Of a stretch of 64,000 nt of DNA, positions 32,696 to 44,762 are shown piece by piece. The stretch is from Corythucha ciliata. Taxonomy: Eukaryota > Arthropoda > Insecta > Hemiptera > Tingidae. Position 1 is the first letter of the stretch. Each line of letters opens with the position of its first letter. The notes below the pieces were generated by a model, which saw only the letters and a program-made list of their open reading frames with translations, was not told the DNA's origin and did no database searches. The stretch is taken from contig CM075939.1 in NCBI GenBank assembly GCA_038030265.1, positions 7,545,253 through 7,609,252 of the forward strand, in the 5' to 3' direction. Made by a program: the position numbers and the translations under genes.

Positions 32696-35600
32696 ATGTC
32701 AGGGTACTCGCTTCCTCCGATAGAAAAGCTTAAAGGACGAGAAAACTATGACTCGTGGAAATTCGCAGTCAAGACGTATTTGGAGCACGAGGAGTTATGG
32801 GGATGCGTGAGTGGCGAAGACCTGGATGAGAGAAAGGACACCAAGGCTCGGTCTAAAATTGTTTTATTAGTAGACCCAATCAATTATGTTCACGTTCAGG
32901 GGGCTAAAAACGCCAAAGAAGCGTGGAACTGTTTAAGTCAAGCCTTCGACGATTCAGGTCTGACCAGAAGAGTGAGTCTTTTAAAAACACTCATAACGAC
33001 AAAATTTGAAGATTGTGTGTCCATTGAAGAGTATGTAAACAAAATTATGACGACGGCTCACAAACTGACAGGAATTGGATTGACTGTCTCGGATGAATGG
33101 ATTGGCACAATATTGCTAGCTGGCCTGCCGGAAGAATATAAGCCAATGATTATGGGAATTGAGAGCTCCGGAGTCGCAGTAACGGCCGATTCAATTAAAA
33201 CGAAATTGCTGCAGGACATTTCTCAGAATTCTTCAGAAAAATCTCAAGCGCTTCTCACGAACCAGATGAGATTTCAGAAAAAGTCCTTACAAAAAAATCG
33301 TTTGCCAACCAGTGAAGAGAAAAAGAAAGGGATACGGTGTTTCAATTGCAATGGTTACGGTCACTTCGCTCGCGATTGTCAAAAGAACCGGAATTTCTCT
33401 GACAAGACGAAAGGACCGAACCAGTATCAGGAAGCCATGTTTTTAGGAGCTTTTTCCGTGAATGGTTCGACATCTGAAGAATGGATAGTGGATTCCGCCG
33501 CATCAGTTCACATGTGTGGCGACATATCGAAACTGAAAAATATCAGGGAAACAAAACCCACGACTATTACGACCGCTACGAACGAACAAATAGTAGCAAA
33601 CAAATCGGGCGATCTCAGTTTAGATCTCGTTGTTTCAGGTGCAACTAAAACAGTCGACTTAAAAGACGTAATGTACGTGTCAGGACTCAGTGTGAATCTT
33701 CTCTCCGTGCCACAGATGGTAAAGAAAGACATCACAGTCCAATTTTTATCAAAAAAATGTAAAATATTAAGAAACAACAAGTTGATTGCTACGGGGTCAT
33801 TGCATGGTAATCTTTTCAAGCTGGACAGAATTCCAGACAGAAAAACTGCTCTAGTGTGTTTTGATACGTGGCACAAGCGTTTAGCACACTTGAACGTCCA
33901 GAGTATGAACAAACTCAGAGAAGGTATGGCTCAAGGAATTGAATTCACCGGTCAAAACGATTCGCATTTATGCGACATTTGCCCACAAGGAAAAAGCCAC
34001 CGACTACCATTTTCTTCGAGTCAGAGTTCATCAACCAGACTGCTGGAGCTGGTTCACTCTGATGTCTGTGGACCAATCGAAGTAGCATCACTCGCCGGAT
34101 CACGCTACATGCTAACGTTTTTAGATGACTACAGTCACATGACTTTCGTTTATTTTATTGTCTCCAAGGACAAAGTATTCGAAAATTTTCTGATTTTTAA
34201 AAAATATGTTGAAAATCAGACGGGTTTAAAGATCAAGACTCTCAGAACCGATGGTGGAGGGGAATATTGCAATCGAAGATTTTCTACATTCTTACAGTCC
34301 GCTGGAATCGACCACCAAAAGACAACACCGTACACAAGTGAGCAAAACGGAAAAGCTGAACGGTTGAACCGGACAATTATTGAGAAAGTTCGATGCATGC
34401 TAGTGGAGTCAGAATTGCCGAACAAGTATTGGGCGGAAGCTGCGTCAACGGCTGCCTACTTATTGAACCGCCAACCGACGAGAAGCGTAAATGGGCAAAC
34501 ACCTACTGAGATTTGGTCAGGGAAGAAACCAAATTTACGACATTTACGAATTTTCGGGTGCAAAGCGTTCATGCATATCCCGAAACAAAAGAGGCAGAAA
34601 CTTGATTCGAAATCGGAAAAAGGCATAATGATCGGCTATTCAAGAGATCAAAAAGCGTGGAGAATCTACGTACCACAAAAAAATACCATTTTATCTTCGC
34701 GGGATGTCGTTTTTCACGAATTGGAAAAGGGCAGTTCTTTTATGACGAGAAAAGAACAAAACTCCGAAAAATCAATGTTTTTCTTTCCAACTGATCCGAA
34801 ACTTCTGGAAGAGACACCGGAAGAGACGACACCTGTGATCAATCAAGCTGCCGGAGACGATATTGTACATGAGGAACCTATCGTCGATAATGTCACCAGG
34901 CATTCTACTTCAACATCAGATGTACCCTCGCCGCCATGTGAAAATGAAAGTCACTTACGACGATGGGAAAGAGTTAGAAGAAGACCGAAAAATCTGGATG
35001 ACTTTGTTTCGTATTCTGTTGGAACAGCAGAACTCGACGATCCGACAACTGTAGACGAAGCTCTCAGCCGCTCTGACAAAGAACAGTGGAAGAGAGCAAT
35101 GGAGGAAGAGTACGAAGCTTTGATTGACAATGGTACTTGGATTTTGACCGATTTACCTCATGGTAAAAAGCCCATCGATTGCAAGTGGGTATTCAAAACA
35201 AAGAGGAATGCTGGCGGTGAAATAGTCAAACACAAAGCCCGTCTCGTGATCAAGGGGTACTCACCGAAGAAAGGGATAGACTACCACGAAACCTATTCTC
35301 CTGTGGTAAGGTACACGTCAATAAGGTAGGTACTTGCTGGCCCTAGCTGCTGAGCTTGACCTGGACATCGACCAGCTTGACGCTGTGACAGCATTTCTTC
35401 AGGGAGAATTAGATGAAGAAATCTACATTTTGCAGCCCGAAAACTTTGTTTCGTCACCGAACAAAGTGTGTAAATTAAAAAAATCGTTGTACGGACTCAA
35501 ACAAGCCAGTCGAGTTTGGAATTTGAAGCTCGAAGGAGTCCTTAGAAAAATTGGCTTGAAGCAATCTGAAACGGACAGGTGCATTTTCTATAGAATGAAC

Positions 35601-36752
35601 ACCTCAGAAATAATCATCTGCGCTGTTTACGTTGATGACTTGATTTTACTTAGCAACAACGACGAGGTGAAAAATGAAATAAAACAGGGGGCCTGTTCTG
35701 CAAAATTTCAATGTGTTCCTAGGAATATCCTCTCCACCCGCCCGACCCGAATTAAATCACATGTTGATGGGGAGAACGGGTGGAAAGATACAGTTATAGT
35801 GACAGTTAAAAGTTATAGAACAGGCCCTCAGCAGCTAATGAAAAATTTCAAAATGAAGGATATGGGTGAAGCTAAATATTTTCTCGGAATACAAATTACT
35901 AGAGACAGAAAGAATAAGAAAATATTCATCGACCAGGCGTCTCACATTAGAGATGTGCTGAAACGCTACGGTATGGAAAATTGCAATCCGTTGAACACAC
36001 CATTGAATTTCAAAGAAAAACTCTCAAAACAGATGTCACCGAATACACCCGATGAAATAAAGAGAATGTCAAGTGTTCCCTATCAAGAAGCCGTTGGAAG
36101 CTTAGTATTCATCAGCCAAGTTTCAAGACCGGATATCTGCTTCTCTGTGAATTATGTAAGCCGATTCAACGCCTGTCCTGGTCCTTCACACTGGAACGCT
36201 GTAAAAAGAATCATGCGATATTTGAAGGGAACAAAAGAAATGAAACTGGAATTGAACGGAGTCCCGGGAAAAGATGACAAGTGCGACCTTGTTGGATATT
36301 GTGATGCTGACTGGGCGTCAGACGAGGATGAAAGAAAATCAACGACCGGTTATGTTTTTCTAAATAACGGTTCCGCGATTTCCTGGAATTCAAAACGACA
36401 ACCAACAGTGGCTCTGAGCACGACAGAAGCAGAATTTATGGCAACTTCGGCAGCGATCCAAGAGGCTTTATGGCTCCGTGGTCTCAGAAGAGAACTGAGA
36501 AATTGCTGCACTCCTACGACACTCTATGTGGATAACCAAGGTGCATTGAACCTCGCCAAAAATGGAGGCTATCATTCGAGAACAAAACATATAGATGTTC
36601 GCCATAATTTCATCAAAGAAAAAATCAGAAATGGCGAAATCGTCCTCGAGTTATTGCCTTCAGAGAGAATGATCGCCGATTCTCTCACGAAAGCCCTAGA
36701 AAAACAGAAGTTAGATTTCTGCGCTCGCTCTCAAGGACTGATTTTTAAATAG
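32696..36752 (+). pseudogene. copia gag-pol, interrupted by a 4-bp duplication and a MITE
   Basis: Order along 32696-35329: gag, zinc knuckle CFNCNGYGHFARDC (about residue 214), protease IVDSAASVHMCGD (263), GAG-pre-integrase HKRLAHLNV (392), integrase core with RTDGGGEY and PYTSEQNGKAERLN (510-565), and the start of reverse transcriptase (795-877). A TAGG duplication near 35324-35331 gives a stop after TSIR. From 35334 the RT resumes (AVTAFLQGELDEEIYI, LYGLKQASR, AVYVDDLILL), is interrupted in frame by a 141-bp MITE, and ends with RNase H (GYCDADWASDEDERKSTTGY, ALSTTEAEFMA). One frame in the family is expected; two are seen. Confidence 0.93.
35688..35828. mobile_element. 141-bp MITE inside the copia reverse transcriptase
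   Basis: Ends GGGGCCTGTTCT and AGAACAGGCCCT, flanked by CAG on both sides (35685-35687, 35829-35831). Insert plus duplication is 144 bp without a stop, so 48 foreign residues sit between VKNEIKQ and QLMKNFKMKD. The centre is a hairpin, CCACCCG...AATTAAATCACATGTT...CGGGTGG, shared with the MITE at 56497-56639. Confidence 0.9.
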
Positions 36753-36947
36753 AGGGAATGTTGTAAATATTCAAAAAAAACAAAAAAAAAAAACAAAACA
36801 AAACATCTTTCGCGTCCCCTCCTTTTTACACATGTTTGCTTTTTTCCCTTGTTCCTCTTTTCTGTGTTGTTTCTCTCTCTGCTACAAATAAATACAGAAT
36901 CGTCTTCGTCAATCAGCTCCTAATCTAGCCTTTTTTCCATTTGATAT

Positions 36948-38333
36948 GAGTGATGCAGTTTGTTTTCCAAATTGACGAAATTCTAATGAAATGAATTGAG
37001 GACCATTGTCGGTGACCATCGAGACTGGAAGCCCGTGCTGAGCGAATGTGTTTTTCAGAGCCTCGTTCGTTGCTGCCGTCGTGGTAGTCCGCATCGGGAT
37101 GACGTCCATCCATTTCGAGGTTGCATCCACCAAAACCAACCAGTAAGATCCCACGAATGGACCCGCAAAATCGAGGTGAAGTCTTGTCCAAGGTTGAGAA
37201 GGGACATTCCACGAATAAATTGGCATTTCCTCTGCTTTTGGTCTGGATTGCTGACATGGATTGCACAGTTTTGAGTATTTTTCAATTTCTCTGTCAACAC
37301 CAGGCCAACAGAAATGTAAGCGAGCAATATCTCGCATGGCTCGAATCCCAGGATGACCCTTATGAATCATCTGGAGAAAGTTCTTCTGGAGTTCGAGGGG
37401 CACTAAAAGTCTACCATTCCACATGAGAATGCCTTCTTCGTACGACATCTCACTTTTCTTCTCGAAAAATGGTTGGATTTTCACATCCAAGTCCTTCTTA
37501 TCCGGCCATCTCCTTTCCAAATATCCGATAATTCTCTGCAATACTCTATCCCCGGCCGTCAATCTCCTAAAATGTGATGAAGTCACAGGCATGTCCTATA
37601 AATGTAAGCGAAGAAGATGACAACGACTGGCTTTTCCCATTTCCTCCAGGCTACTCGGATGAACATCTGTTATTGGCAATCTCGACAGCGAATCCACGAC
37701 AGTGTTGTTTTTACCTTGAACGTACTCTATAGTGTAGTCGTAGCTGCGAAGAATCAGCGCCCATCTTGTTAAACGATTCGCTGCCATCTTGGGTATCTCA
37801 CGGTCGTTGCCTAGAATTTGAATAAGTGGTTTATGATCAGTTCTCAAAATGAACTTTCTGCCTCGAAGGTACTGATCGAAACGCTTGAGCGAGAAAATCA
37901 AAGCCAGAGCTTCTCTCTGTCTATAGCTGAATAGCGTTGTTCTGCCGGTTTGAGGAGCCTAGAGGCAAAAGCCAACAGGTCGCTCCGTCCCATTAGGCAT
38001 TTTATGGAACATGACTGCCCCGATTCCTTTTACGCTTGCATCAGCCGAAACAATCAGAGGTAGTTCCAAAGAGTAGTGCGTAAGAGAGCTTGTGGACGTC
38101 ATCAATGTTTTAAAGCCGATTGAACACCGAAGTGCACTCATCATTCCAGACCCACTTGACATCCTTCTTCGTCATCCTGTGCAAGGGCGCGCAAATTCCC
38201 TGCAAGTTGTCAACAAAACGACTATAATAATTTATTGATCCAAGAAATGATTAGAGTTCTTGTACGTTCGACGGAGTGGGCATTTTATTTATCGCATCCA
38301 AGTGATCAGGCAAAGGGCTGTGATGGTTTTTTA
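36948..38333 (-). pseudogene. gypsy element 1 pol remnant: RT end, RNase H, integrase
   Basis: From 38333 downward on the minus strand: the RT thumb (SINYYSRFVDNLQ) with several stops; RNase H (FILRTDHKPLIQIL, 37901-37600); then the integrase zinc domain (HKGHPGIRAMRDIARLHF) and core (LHLDFAGPF, SMVTDNGPQF). The core breaks at 36947, where the copia element was inserted, and resumes at 32428 with TPYHPRSNGLAERAVRTFKT. The pieces are in more than one frame. Confidence 0.85.
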
Positions 38334-39895
38334 AATAAAAAAAAAAAACAAATCTTATTTTTTTCTTGTTGCCCCCCCCTTTTTTTTTAAAATCAAACCT
38401 TCGCGACGATCTGACAAAACTATACGGAAGCGTATTCTTTCAGGGAAAAGGTCTTCAGTTTATTTCGAAAAGTTCCTTTTCTTTTCATTTCTTTTTTTCT
38501 CTTCCCGTTATCGCCCTCCCCCCTGTTCAGTTTAGCGAAAAGCGGCGTAGGAGCTCGTGAGTCGTGCGTCTCCCAAAGTAAACGTTTTTTTCTTCTAAAA
38601 GGGAGTAATAATTTGAGGCCGTTGCGTTGTGTTGGTAGTCGGATTTTGGGCATTAAGTGAGCACAAGACGTGATTAACGTGCGAACACTCCGTTCGTATA
38701 AGTCGCTTCGTAGTCGTTCATCTTTGACCTTTTGGTGACGAGGTTCCCATTTTCGGAACAGTGGAGTTCCCTTGAATGCCCTGTCTTGGTAGGTATTTAT
38801 GCTAATCCGCAAGTGATTCCGATTAGTCTCTTTCACATTTTCATGTTACTTCTTAGGGCTCACTTACTGACCAGTTAGAGCATTACCGTGAAGAGGAGGA
38901 CGGCCGTGGAGGGGAAACCGGCTTTCATAAGGATAACGTCTGTTTTCGGAGTTGCCTCATCTTCCAGGGAAGTTTCCTGCATGTTCTGAATTATTTATTT
39001 CTTTTTGTTTCGGGCACACCCCGCCCGAGTTGTTGGCGAAGTCAGTTATTTTTGTTTCGCGTTTTGCCCACCTCTGGAATTGCGGATAATTTCTTTTGTA
39101 GGGAGCGATACCATTTAAGTTCATTTCCCATTGCCCAGAGTTGTGTAGTTTTTTTTTGCCCCCCCCCCTCAGTGTATTCCCATTTCACAGAGTTTGTATT
39201 TTTTTTATTTTTGTTGCCCCCCCCCCATCATTTTTTTCTTATCAGAGAGATTTCGTTGTACATATTTGACTACTACCGCTCGCGCGTTGTAAGGGAGCTC
39301 CCCCGGTTATTTTGGTTTAACAAACCGTTTTGTTACTAATTATTATTTTGGATGAACGCATCCCCAAATCACATACAGGCTTGTGAGGATATATTTTCTT
39401 TTCTTTCTGTTTCTCTATGATTCATACAAGTATACATTCTTTTGTCTTTTGTTTTTGAACGACTGTTGTTATTAGGGCACCGCCGCCTATTCACCCCTAA
39501 CCCATTACAGGGCGAATACCATCTTCGTCTAAGACGTGAGTCCAGGGGTGGGCAAAATACTTTGAAAATGTATTTTAAATAAAAAGCCCAAAATACTTTC
39601 AAAAATGTACTTTAAATACTGAAATACAAATACTTTTTGAATTGTATTTTGAATAAAATACAAATACAATTTAAAATGCTTTTCAAAAATTCGATTTCGA
39701 CGGCAGATAGTGCGAAAAACACGAAAAATAAATAGTTCAAAAATATCAGGTCCTTCAATAGACAAGTTGACAAAATGTAGCAGCGCGAAATGGCGCTGCG
39801 CCGCGATGCGCAAAAAAAGTAAGCAAGTTGTCACCAAGTATTTAGTACCGAACCGGCGAGCACTGGTGGATCGTGAGCTCAAAAGGAGGTGAGGT
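38334..39895. other. Foreign DNA within gypsy element 1, family unknown
   Basis: Replaces the missing RT, protease and gag end of the gypsy. It holds poly(T)/poly(C) runs (38370, 39160, 39215) and two similar phrases, CAGTGTATTCCCATTTCAC and its neighbour. From 39543 there is CAGGGGTGGGCAAAATAC followed by ATTTTGAAT/AATACAAATAC, a sequence type I associate with hAT MITEs. ORFs 38420-38836 and 39529-39882 match nothing I know. Confidence 0.45.
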
Positions 39896-42090
39896 CACTG
39901 GTGGACCTATATCGGGGCCCGGTGTGGAAATCTTCAAGAGGCCCCTAAAAGTCTCTAACTATACATAAAACCTCTATTGGTAACCTCTAAGGCCTTTTCC
40001 TAATTTTAGCCATGGCCTTCTAAGTATATTGTAGGCAAATTACCGCTATTTCCACAGTCTATCCGCTAAACAGCGCTTATGCCAAGTTTAAACTGCGAAT
40101 TTCTCCATTTTAGCCGCGAATTAAAGTTAAAGTTAAAGTTAACGCTTTTCGCCGCAAATTAGCAACTGATTAGCGGGGTAATCCCCCCCCCCCCAAATAA
40201 AGACATAAATATGCGCTTTTCCCCAACTTTAGCAGCAAAGTAGATTTGGTATCCTGTGAATCAGCGATGTTTCTTTAACTTTCCTCGAGTTGGCGTTTTC
40301 CACAATTTTAGCTGCAAATTAGCGATTATTTCCAGCGGTTTACACAGTATGAGCTGAAAATTACTCAATATTAGCCGCAAAATTCTCGAAATGTTTACCA
40401 CAGATTAGCATTTTTTGTTCACCGTAACCATACACTGCGGATTAGCGATTTCGTCTCAGTTTTAGCCGCGAATTTGCGAGTTTTTCACTCATAGCCATAA
40501 ATTAGCGCTTTTTCTCAATTTTAGCCTCAAAGTCTCCCCAAGAAGCCACGAATTAACGTATTTCCAATTTTTGACGTAAATTTAAATTTGTCTCAATTTT
40601 AGCCGTAAATTAGCGCTTTTTCGTAATTTTTGCAGTGCAGTAGCTATTTCTAGACCGTGTGTTAGCGAATTTTGTTCATTTTAGCCACGAATTGGCGTTT
40701 TCCGATATTTTTACTGCAAATCGGCAATTCTTCCATTTTTGACAGTGAATTAGCACTTTTTGTTTCAATTTAGGCTGAAAATTAACTTTTCTCTTTATTC
40801 TAGCCAGAATAATTACTGATTTTTTTCAATTTTAATTATATGTAGAATAGGGCTTCATCTCAGTTATAGCCGTGAATCAGTGTTTTTTTCTTTTACTTAT
40901 AACCATGAATTTGCCGTTTACCTCAATTTTAGCCACAAAGTTGTCGTCAGATAGCGGAATTAGAAATTCTAACACACTTTATGCGCGATTATTTTCCTCA
41001 ATTTTAGCCGTAAATTCGCGTTTTTTTTTCAACTTTAGCTGCTTTGAAGCGTTTCTAATCTGTGAATTCGCGAATTACCTTAATTTTTCAGCCACGAATT
41101 CGTGATTTCCTCAAATTTTAGCCGGGAATAACACTTTTTCCAAATTTGAGCTGAAAACGAGAGTTTTTATTTATTTATGACAGGCTAATTATAGTGAATT
41201 TTTCAATATTAGCTGTTTTTTGTTTGTTTTTTTTTTCTTCAGTCCCACGTTGGCATTTTTCCTTCAATGTTTGCTATGGATTAGCGTTTATTGTTTAGTT
41301 TTAGCCTCGAACAGTAGCTACGCATTTGTGTTTTGTCAAATTTTCAAGGTTTAGTGACTTTGTGGGTCGCGCTCTCTTCGGTATACAAAATAACGGCCAA
41401 CGAAAAATTTAGAGATCTTTTTTATAACGACAATGGAAAATTGGGAAAATACGAACTCGCGATCAAACTGACTTAATTATGTTGTTTTTTAACGTAATAT
41501 TTGTTATTTTTTAAAATAAAAATGGAGGTTTGTTAGCTGTTGTCACGCTACAACTTTAACTAATTTTGGCCACGGGTTAGAGCTTTTAATCAATTTTAGC
41601 AGTGCAGTAGGGATTCTTTCGTTTGTTTGGCGATTTTCCTTCATTTTAGCCACGATTTGGCGTTTTCCTCATTTTCAGCTGCAGTTTAGCCATTTTTTAG
41701 CAGCTAATTAGCACTTTTTTCTCAGTTTGAGTTGAAAATTAGTGTTTTTCTTAAAGTTGGCCGCGCTAATTAATATTTTTGTCAATTCTAGCCGCGTAGT
41801 TTTTTTAGGTTTTAGCCCGCGTGAGCAATTTTTTTCTACGGATTAGCGCTGTTTCTCAGTTTGAGCCTCGATTCTTTCAGAAGCTATGCAGATTTTCGTT
41901 TTCTCAATTTCAGCCGCGAATTATTGATTTTTCTCCATTTCAGCTGTGAAATAGCGTTTTCTGATAATTTTGCAGCGAATTAGCACATTATCTATTATCT
42001 TTTTTTTATTAATAGGCGATTTTTCGCCATTTGAGTTGTGAATTTGCCATTTTGGTCCAGTTTAAACTCGAATTAGCGTTTTTTCCCCAA
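39896..42090. repeat. 30-bp repeat field inside gypsy element 1
   Basis: Starts at CACTGGTGGACCTATATCGG, a transposon-end-like motif, then about 2 kb of TTTAGCCGCGAATTAGCG units. It looks like another hAT-like element loaded with the 30-bp repeat; the right end is not clear. Confidence 0.6.
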
Positions 42091-42239
42091 TAATTGCCAC
42101 GAGTTTTGTTTACTTGTAAAGTTTTGTGTACTTGTAGGCTAGGGCTCAGTATGATCCAGTTTTGTGCCAAGTTTCCATCCGCTAGCATCATTTTTGCGGC
42201 AGTTGTGCTAACAAGGAATTCGGAACTTCTACCTCCCAC

Positions 42240-42950
42240 CATGACTAACCTTCCCTCCCAGTGCAGTTGCTTCTACCTCGGAAAAAGTTGTGGCATTGGA
42301 CGGATGTAAACGAATCAGTTCCTCTTGCCAGCGCGCCTGATTGATCCCAATTACCAACTGATCCCGCAATCGTTCGCTCAATGACTCGCCAAAATCACAA
42401 GTAACCTGCTAACACCCTCAAACCATTGACAAATTTCGAAATTGTTTCGCCTTCGTTCCTAAACCTGAATGCGAAGGTGCGACGTTCGGAAAAAATACAA
42501 GTTGATTTGACGTTATAATCGTTCAGAACCCGTTTCAAATCCGCGTACGGTACCGTCCTAATCTCTTTCGGACGGAAATGATCGACCAGAATTTTGAACG
42601 ACGTGGGACCCACTGAAGAAAGGAAAAGAATCGCTTTGACATCGTCTGTCACTGTGTTACCCAGCAAGTGTCTTTCAAGCTCTATTTCAAACCGACTCAT
42701 GTAATAAGGCCATTCCTCTGATTCCTCGTCGAAACTAGGGAATTTAAAGCTTCGTAAAAAAGACATGTTACCTGCTGGATATGTTTCTTTTCCTCGCCTG
42801 TCTTCACCACTGTCTACTTCATCGTCTGAAGTCTGTTTCCGTTGGGCGTTTGGTGTTGAGTCCCCGTCTTCGTCATGTCTGTCCTTTCTTCGTGCACTTT
42901 TGCATTTAGATTTATAAGGCATTACAGCCACAAGCGCGAAAAAATAATAA
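42240..42950 (-). pseudogene. gypsy element 1 gag remnant
   Basis: A minus-strand frame from about 42922 (MPYKSKCKSARR, basic and acidic N-terminus) runs through a retroviral-type capsid region (FPSFDEESEEWPYYMSRF, FRNEGETISKFVNGLRVLAG). It hits a stop near 42405 and continues in another frame (LRDQLVIGINQARWQEELIR) to about 42240, where it is lost in other repeats. No zinc knuckle is reached. Confidence 0.75.
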
Positions 42951-42974
42951 AAAAAAAATGTCCGCAGCGCCAAA

Positions 42975-43109
42975 TGTAAGGTACTCAAGTCATTTTAATA
43001 AACCAAAACCAAGTTCTGTATTTTAGCAAAAACGAAAACTCTCTTCTTCTATATCTCTCACAAGACGCCTCCACTCTCACCCGTTGCTAGGGAACTCGTG
43101 TTCCCTACA
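42975..43109 (-). repeat. LTR of gypsy element 1 (5' LTR on the minus strand)
   Basis: Second copy of the 135-137 bp LTR. Just inside it on the minus strand is TTTGGCGCTGCGGACA, in the primer-binding-site position, then the gag reading frame. Confidence 0.85.
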
Positions 43110-44762
43110 TATACCTGCGCCAAAATATCACAAAACTGATTATTCGCGCTTAAAAATAGTGTTAAACCAACTATTTGTGCCCTACAAATAGCAAAAATGA
43201 CTTCACGAACCCTAAAAATTGGCTAAAAACCAACGATTCGTGTGGTCCTGAAAATTCTTAAAAGATCATGATACCCTCCTTGAAAATGGCTAAATTGACC
43301 ATTCACGTGCCAAAAACGACCAAACTGACTATTCACGTATACACGGCCAGGAAAAGCACAAACTGATGATTCCTGTCATGTGAATTTTCAAAATCGACCA
43401 TTCGGATACCAAGAATGGCAAAAGTGGCCATTCACGCTTTAAATTGATCACTTGCGCCCCCAAAAATCGCAAAGCTGACGATTCTACTATTCACGCCTTA
43501 TAAATGGCAAAACTGACTATGTGTCATAAAAAGGGTAAACTGACAATAATTTGCACCTTAACAAACCGCAATACCTAAACTGGCGATTGCTGCTCTCAAA
43601 AAGTAAAAACTCTACAATTTTATTGTAAAACTAGTTTCATGCTCCCTAATCGGGGGGAGGGGGTATTACTAGTAGATTCTTGAGGTTCGAAATTAACTGT
43701 TTCGTTATCGAATGATCGCATGCACAGGCTGTTTATAGGGTGAAATTAATTTCAAGTTTTGGGGATTTCACGACGACCCATCGCGTCCCCCCCCCCACCC
43801 ATCGCTGAGCCTTTGTGTTCCACAATTATTTTCATCGAGGATCGCTATGTTTCAGTGCAGGTCACACAGCCCGAAATTCAAACGCGAGGAGCGAACGCCC
43901 TCACTGCACGCCCCTGAAGGTCCAATATACCAACGGAATGTGCTCGTACCCGCCTCTGTGGCTCCTACCGGCTAGGACGAGCTTCCCCATCGATATAATG
44001 TTCGAGTGATTTTCTGGGCGAGTATTAACGCAAGTTGTCGCCAAATGCAGACGAGGGCCTAACTTACTGACCAAATACCGCCTGCATGTCGAGGAGCCTC
44101 ATGAACGGCGTTTGGCTAGTTTCAAAACACTTTGAAAAATGACCCAAAACGCTCATTTTTGGCCAATTTGAGGGGGGGCTGACGCCCCCTAGGGACTTCC
44201 TGGCCAAAGTCGCCAGTATTTCTCACTTCAGCATGGTCTGAGGGACTCGTAAGCCCCTTTTGATCAAAAATATGTCCAAACTGAATTGAAACAGTTAATT
44301 GTTGGCAGGGGTCAGCTGATATATTTTTTTCAAACGGCCACTTCGATAAAAAAAACTCGTGTAAAAGGGTCTATATGCCGGATTTGACTCAGTTCGGAAC
44401 ACTTTGAGAAAAATGGCCAAATTCTTCGCCATTACTATAGGGGTTTTTGAGAAAAATGGCCATGACGATATAGAAATGGACGAAACCTCCTAGATCAGAG
44501 TTTCTCATCACGGGGAATCGAAAAATCGAAACAGATTTTCCATCCGTCGAACAGGGCTGATGATCACGTAGTCGGTGTCCACAAGAAAGACGGGCCAAAA
44601 TCGCTTGAATTAAAACTTGAATTTGAAGTTTTTCGGGGCCACACTAATTTTCTTGTGGGTGACCGGCGCGGCTGCCCCGTTGTCATCATCAGCTCGGAGA
44701 AGTCCAAGGAAAAGCCTCGACGCAGCTAGGCGGACCTCGCTTTACAAAATATATATATATTA
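43110..44762. repeat. Degenerate repeat of another type, then unrecognised DNA
   Basis: 43130-43620 repeats phrases such as CAAAACTGACTATTCACGCC and CCAAAAATGGC about every 30 bp, a different consensus from the TTAGCCGCG family. 43650-44760 has no feature I recognise apart from G/C runs. Confidence 0.5.

Larger units (their letters stand above)
32434..36942 (+). mobile_element. Ty1/copia LTR retrotransposon nested in the gypsy integrase
   Basis: LTRs 32434-32601 and 36759-36942 (TGTTGTAAATATT...CTAGCCTTTTTTCCA) differ mainly in an A/C-rich run. The 5-bp target-site duplication GATAT is at 32429-32433 and 36943-36947. GGTTATGGGCCCAGCGG right after the 5' LTR is the tRNA-iMet-type primer site used by copia elements, and AGAGGGAA before the 3' LTR is the polypurine tract. 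High LTR similarity and a nearly open gag-pol mean recent insertion, though the copy is broken. Confidence 0.95.
31850..43109 (-). mobile_element. Degraded Ty3/gypsy LTR retrotransposon (minus strand), heavily interrupted
   Basis: Short LTRs of about 136 bp (TGTAAGG...CCCTACA) lie at 31850-31986 and 42975-43109 and differ by about four bases plus a 2-bp indel. Flanks TATTC and TATAC may be a worn 5-bp target-site duplication. On the minus strand: gag (about 42900-42240), then a gap filled by other DNA, then the end of reverse transcriptase, RNase H and integrase (38330-36948), and the integrase C-terminal part beyond the nested copia (32428-31987). Protease and most of the reverse transcriptase are missing. 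Stops and frameshifts are frequent. Confidence 0.88.
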
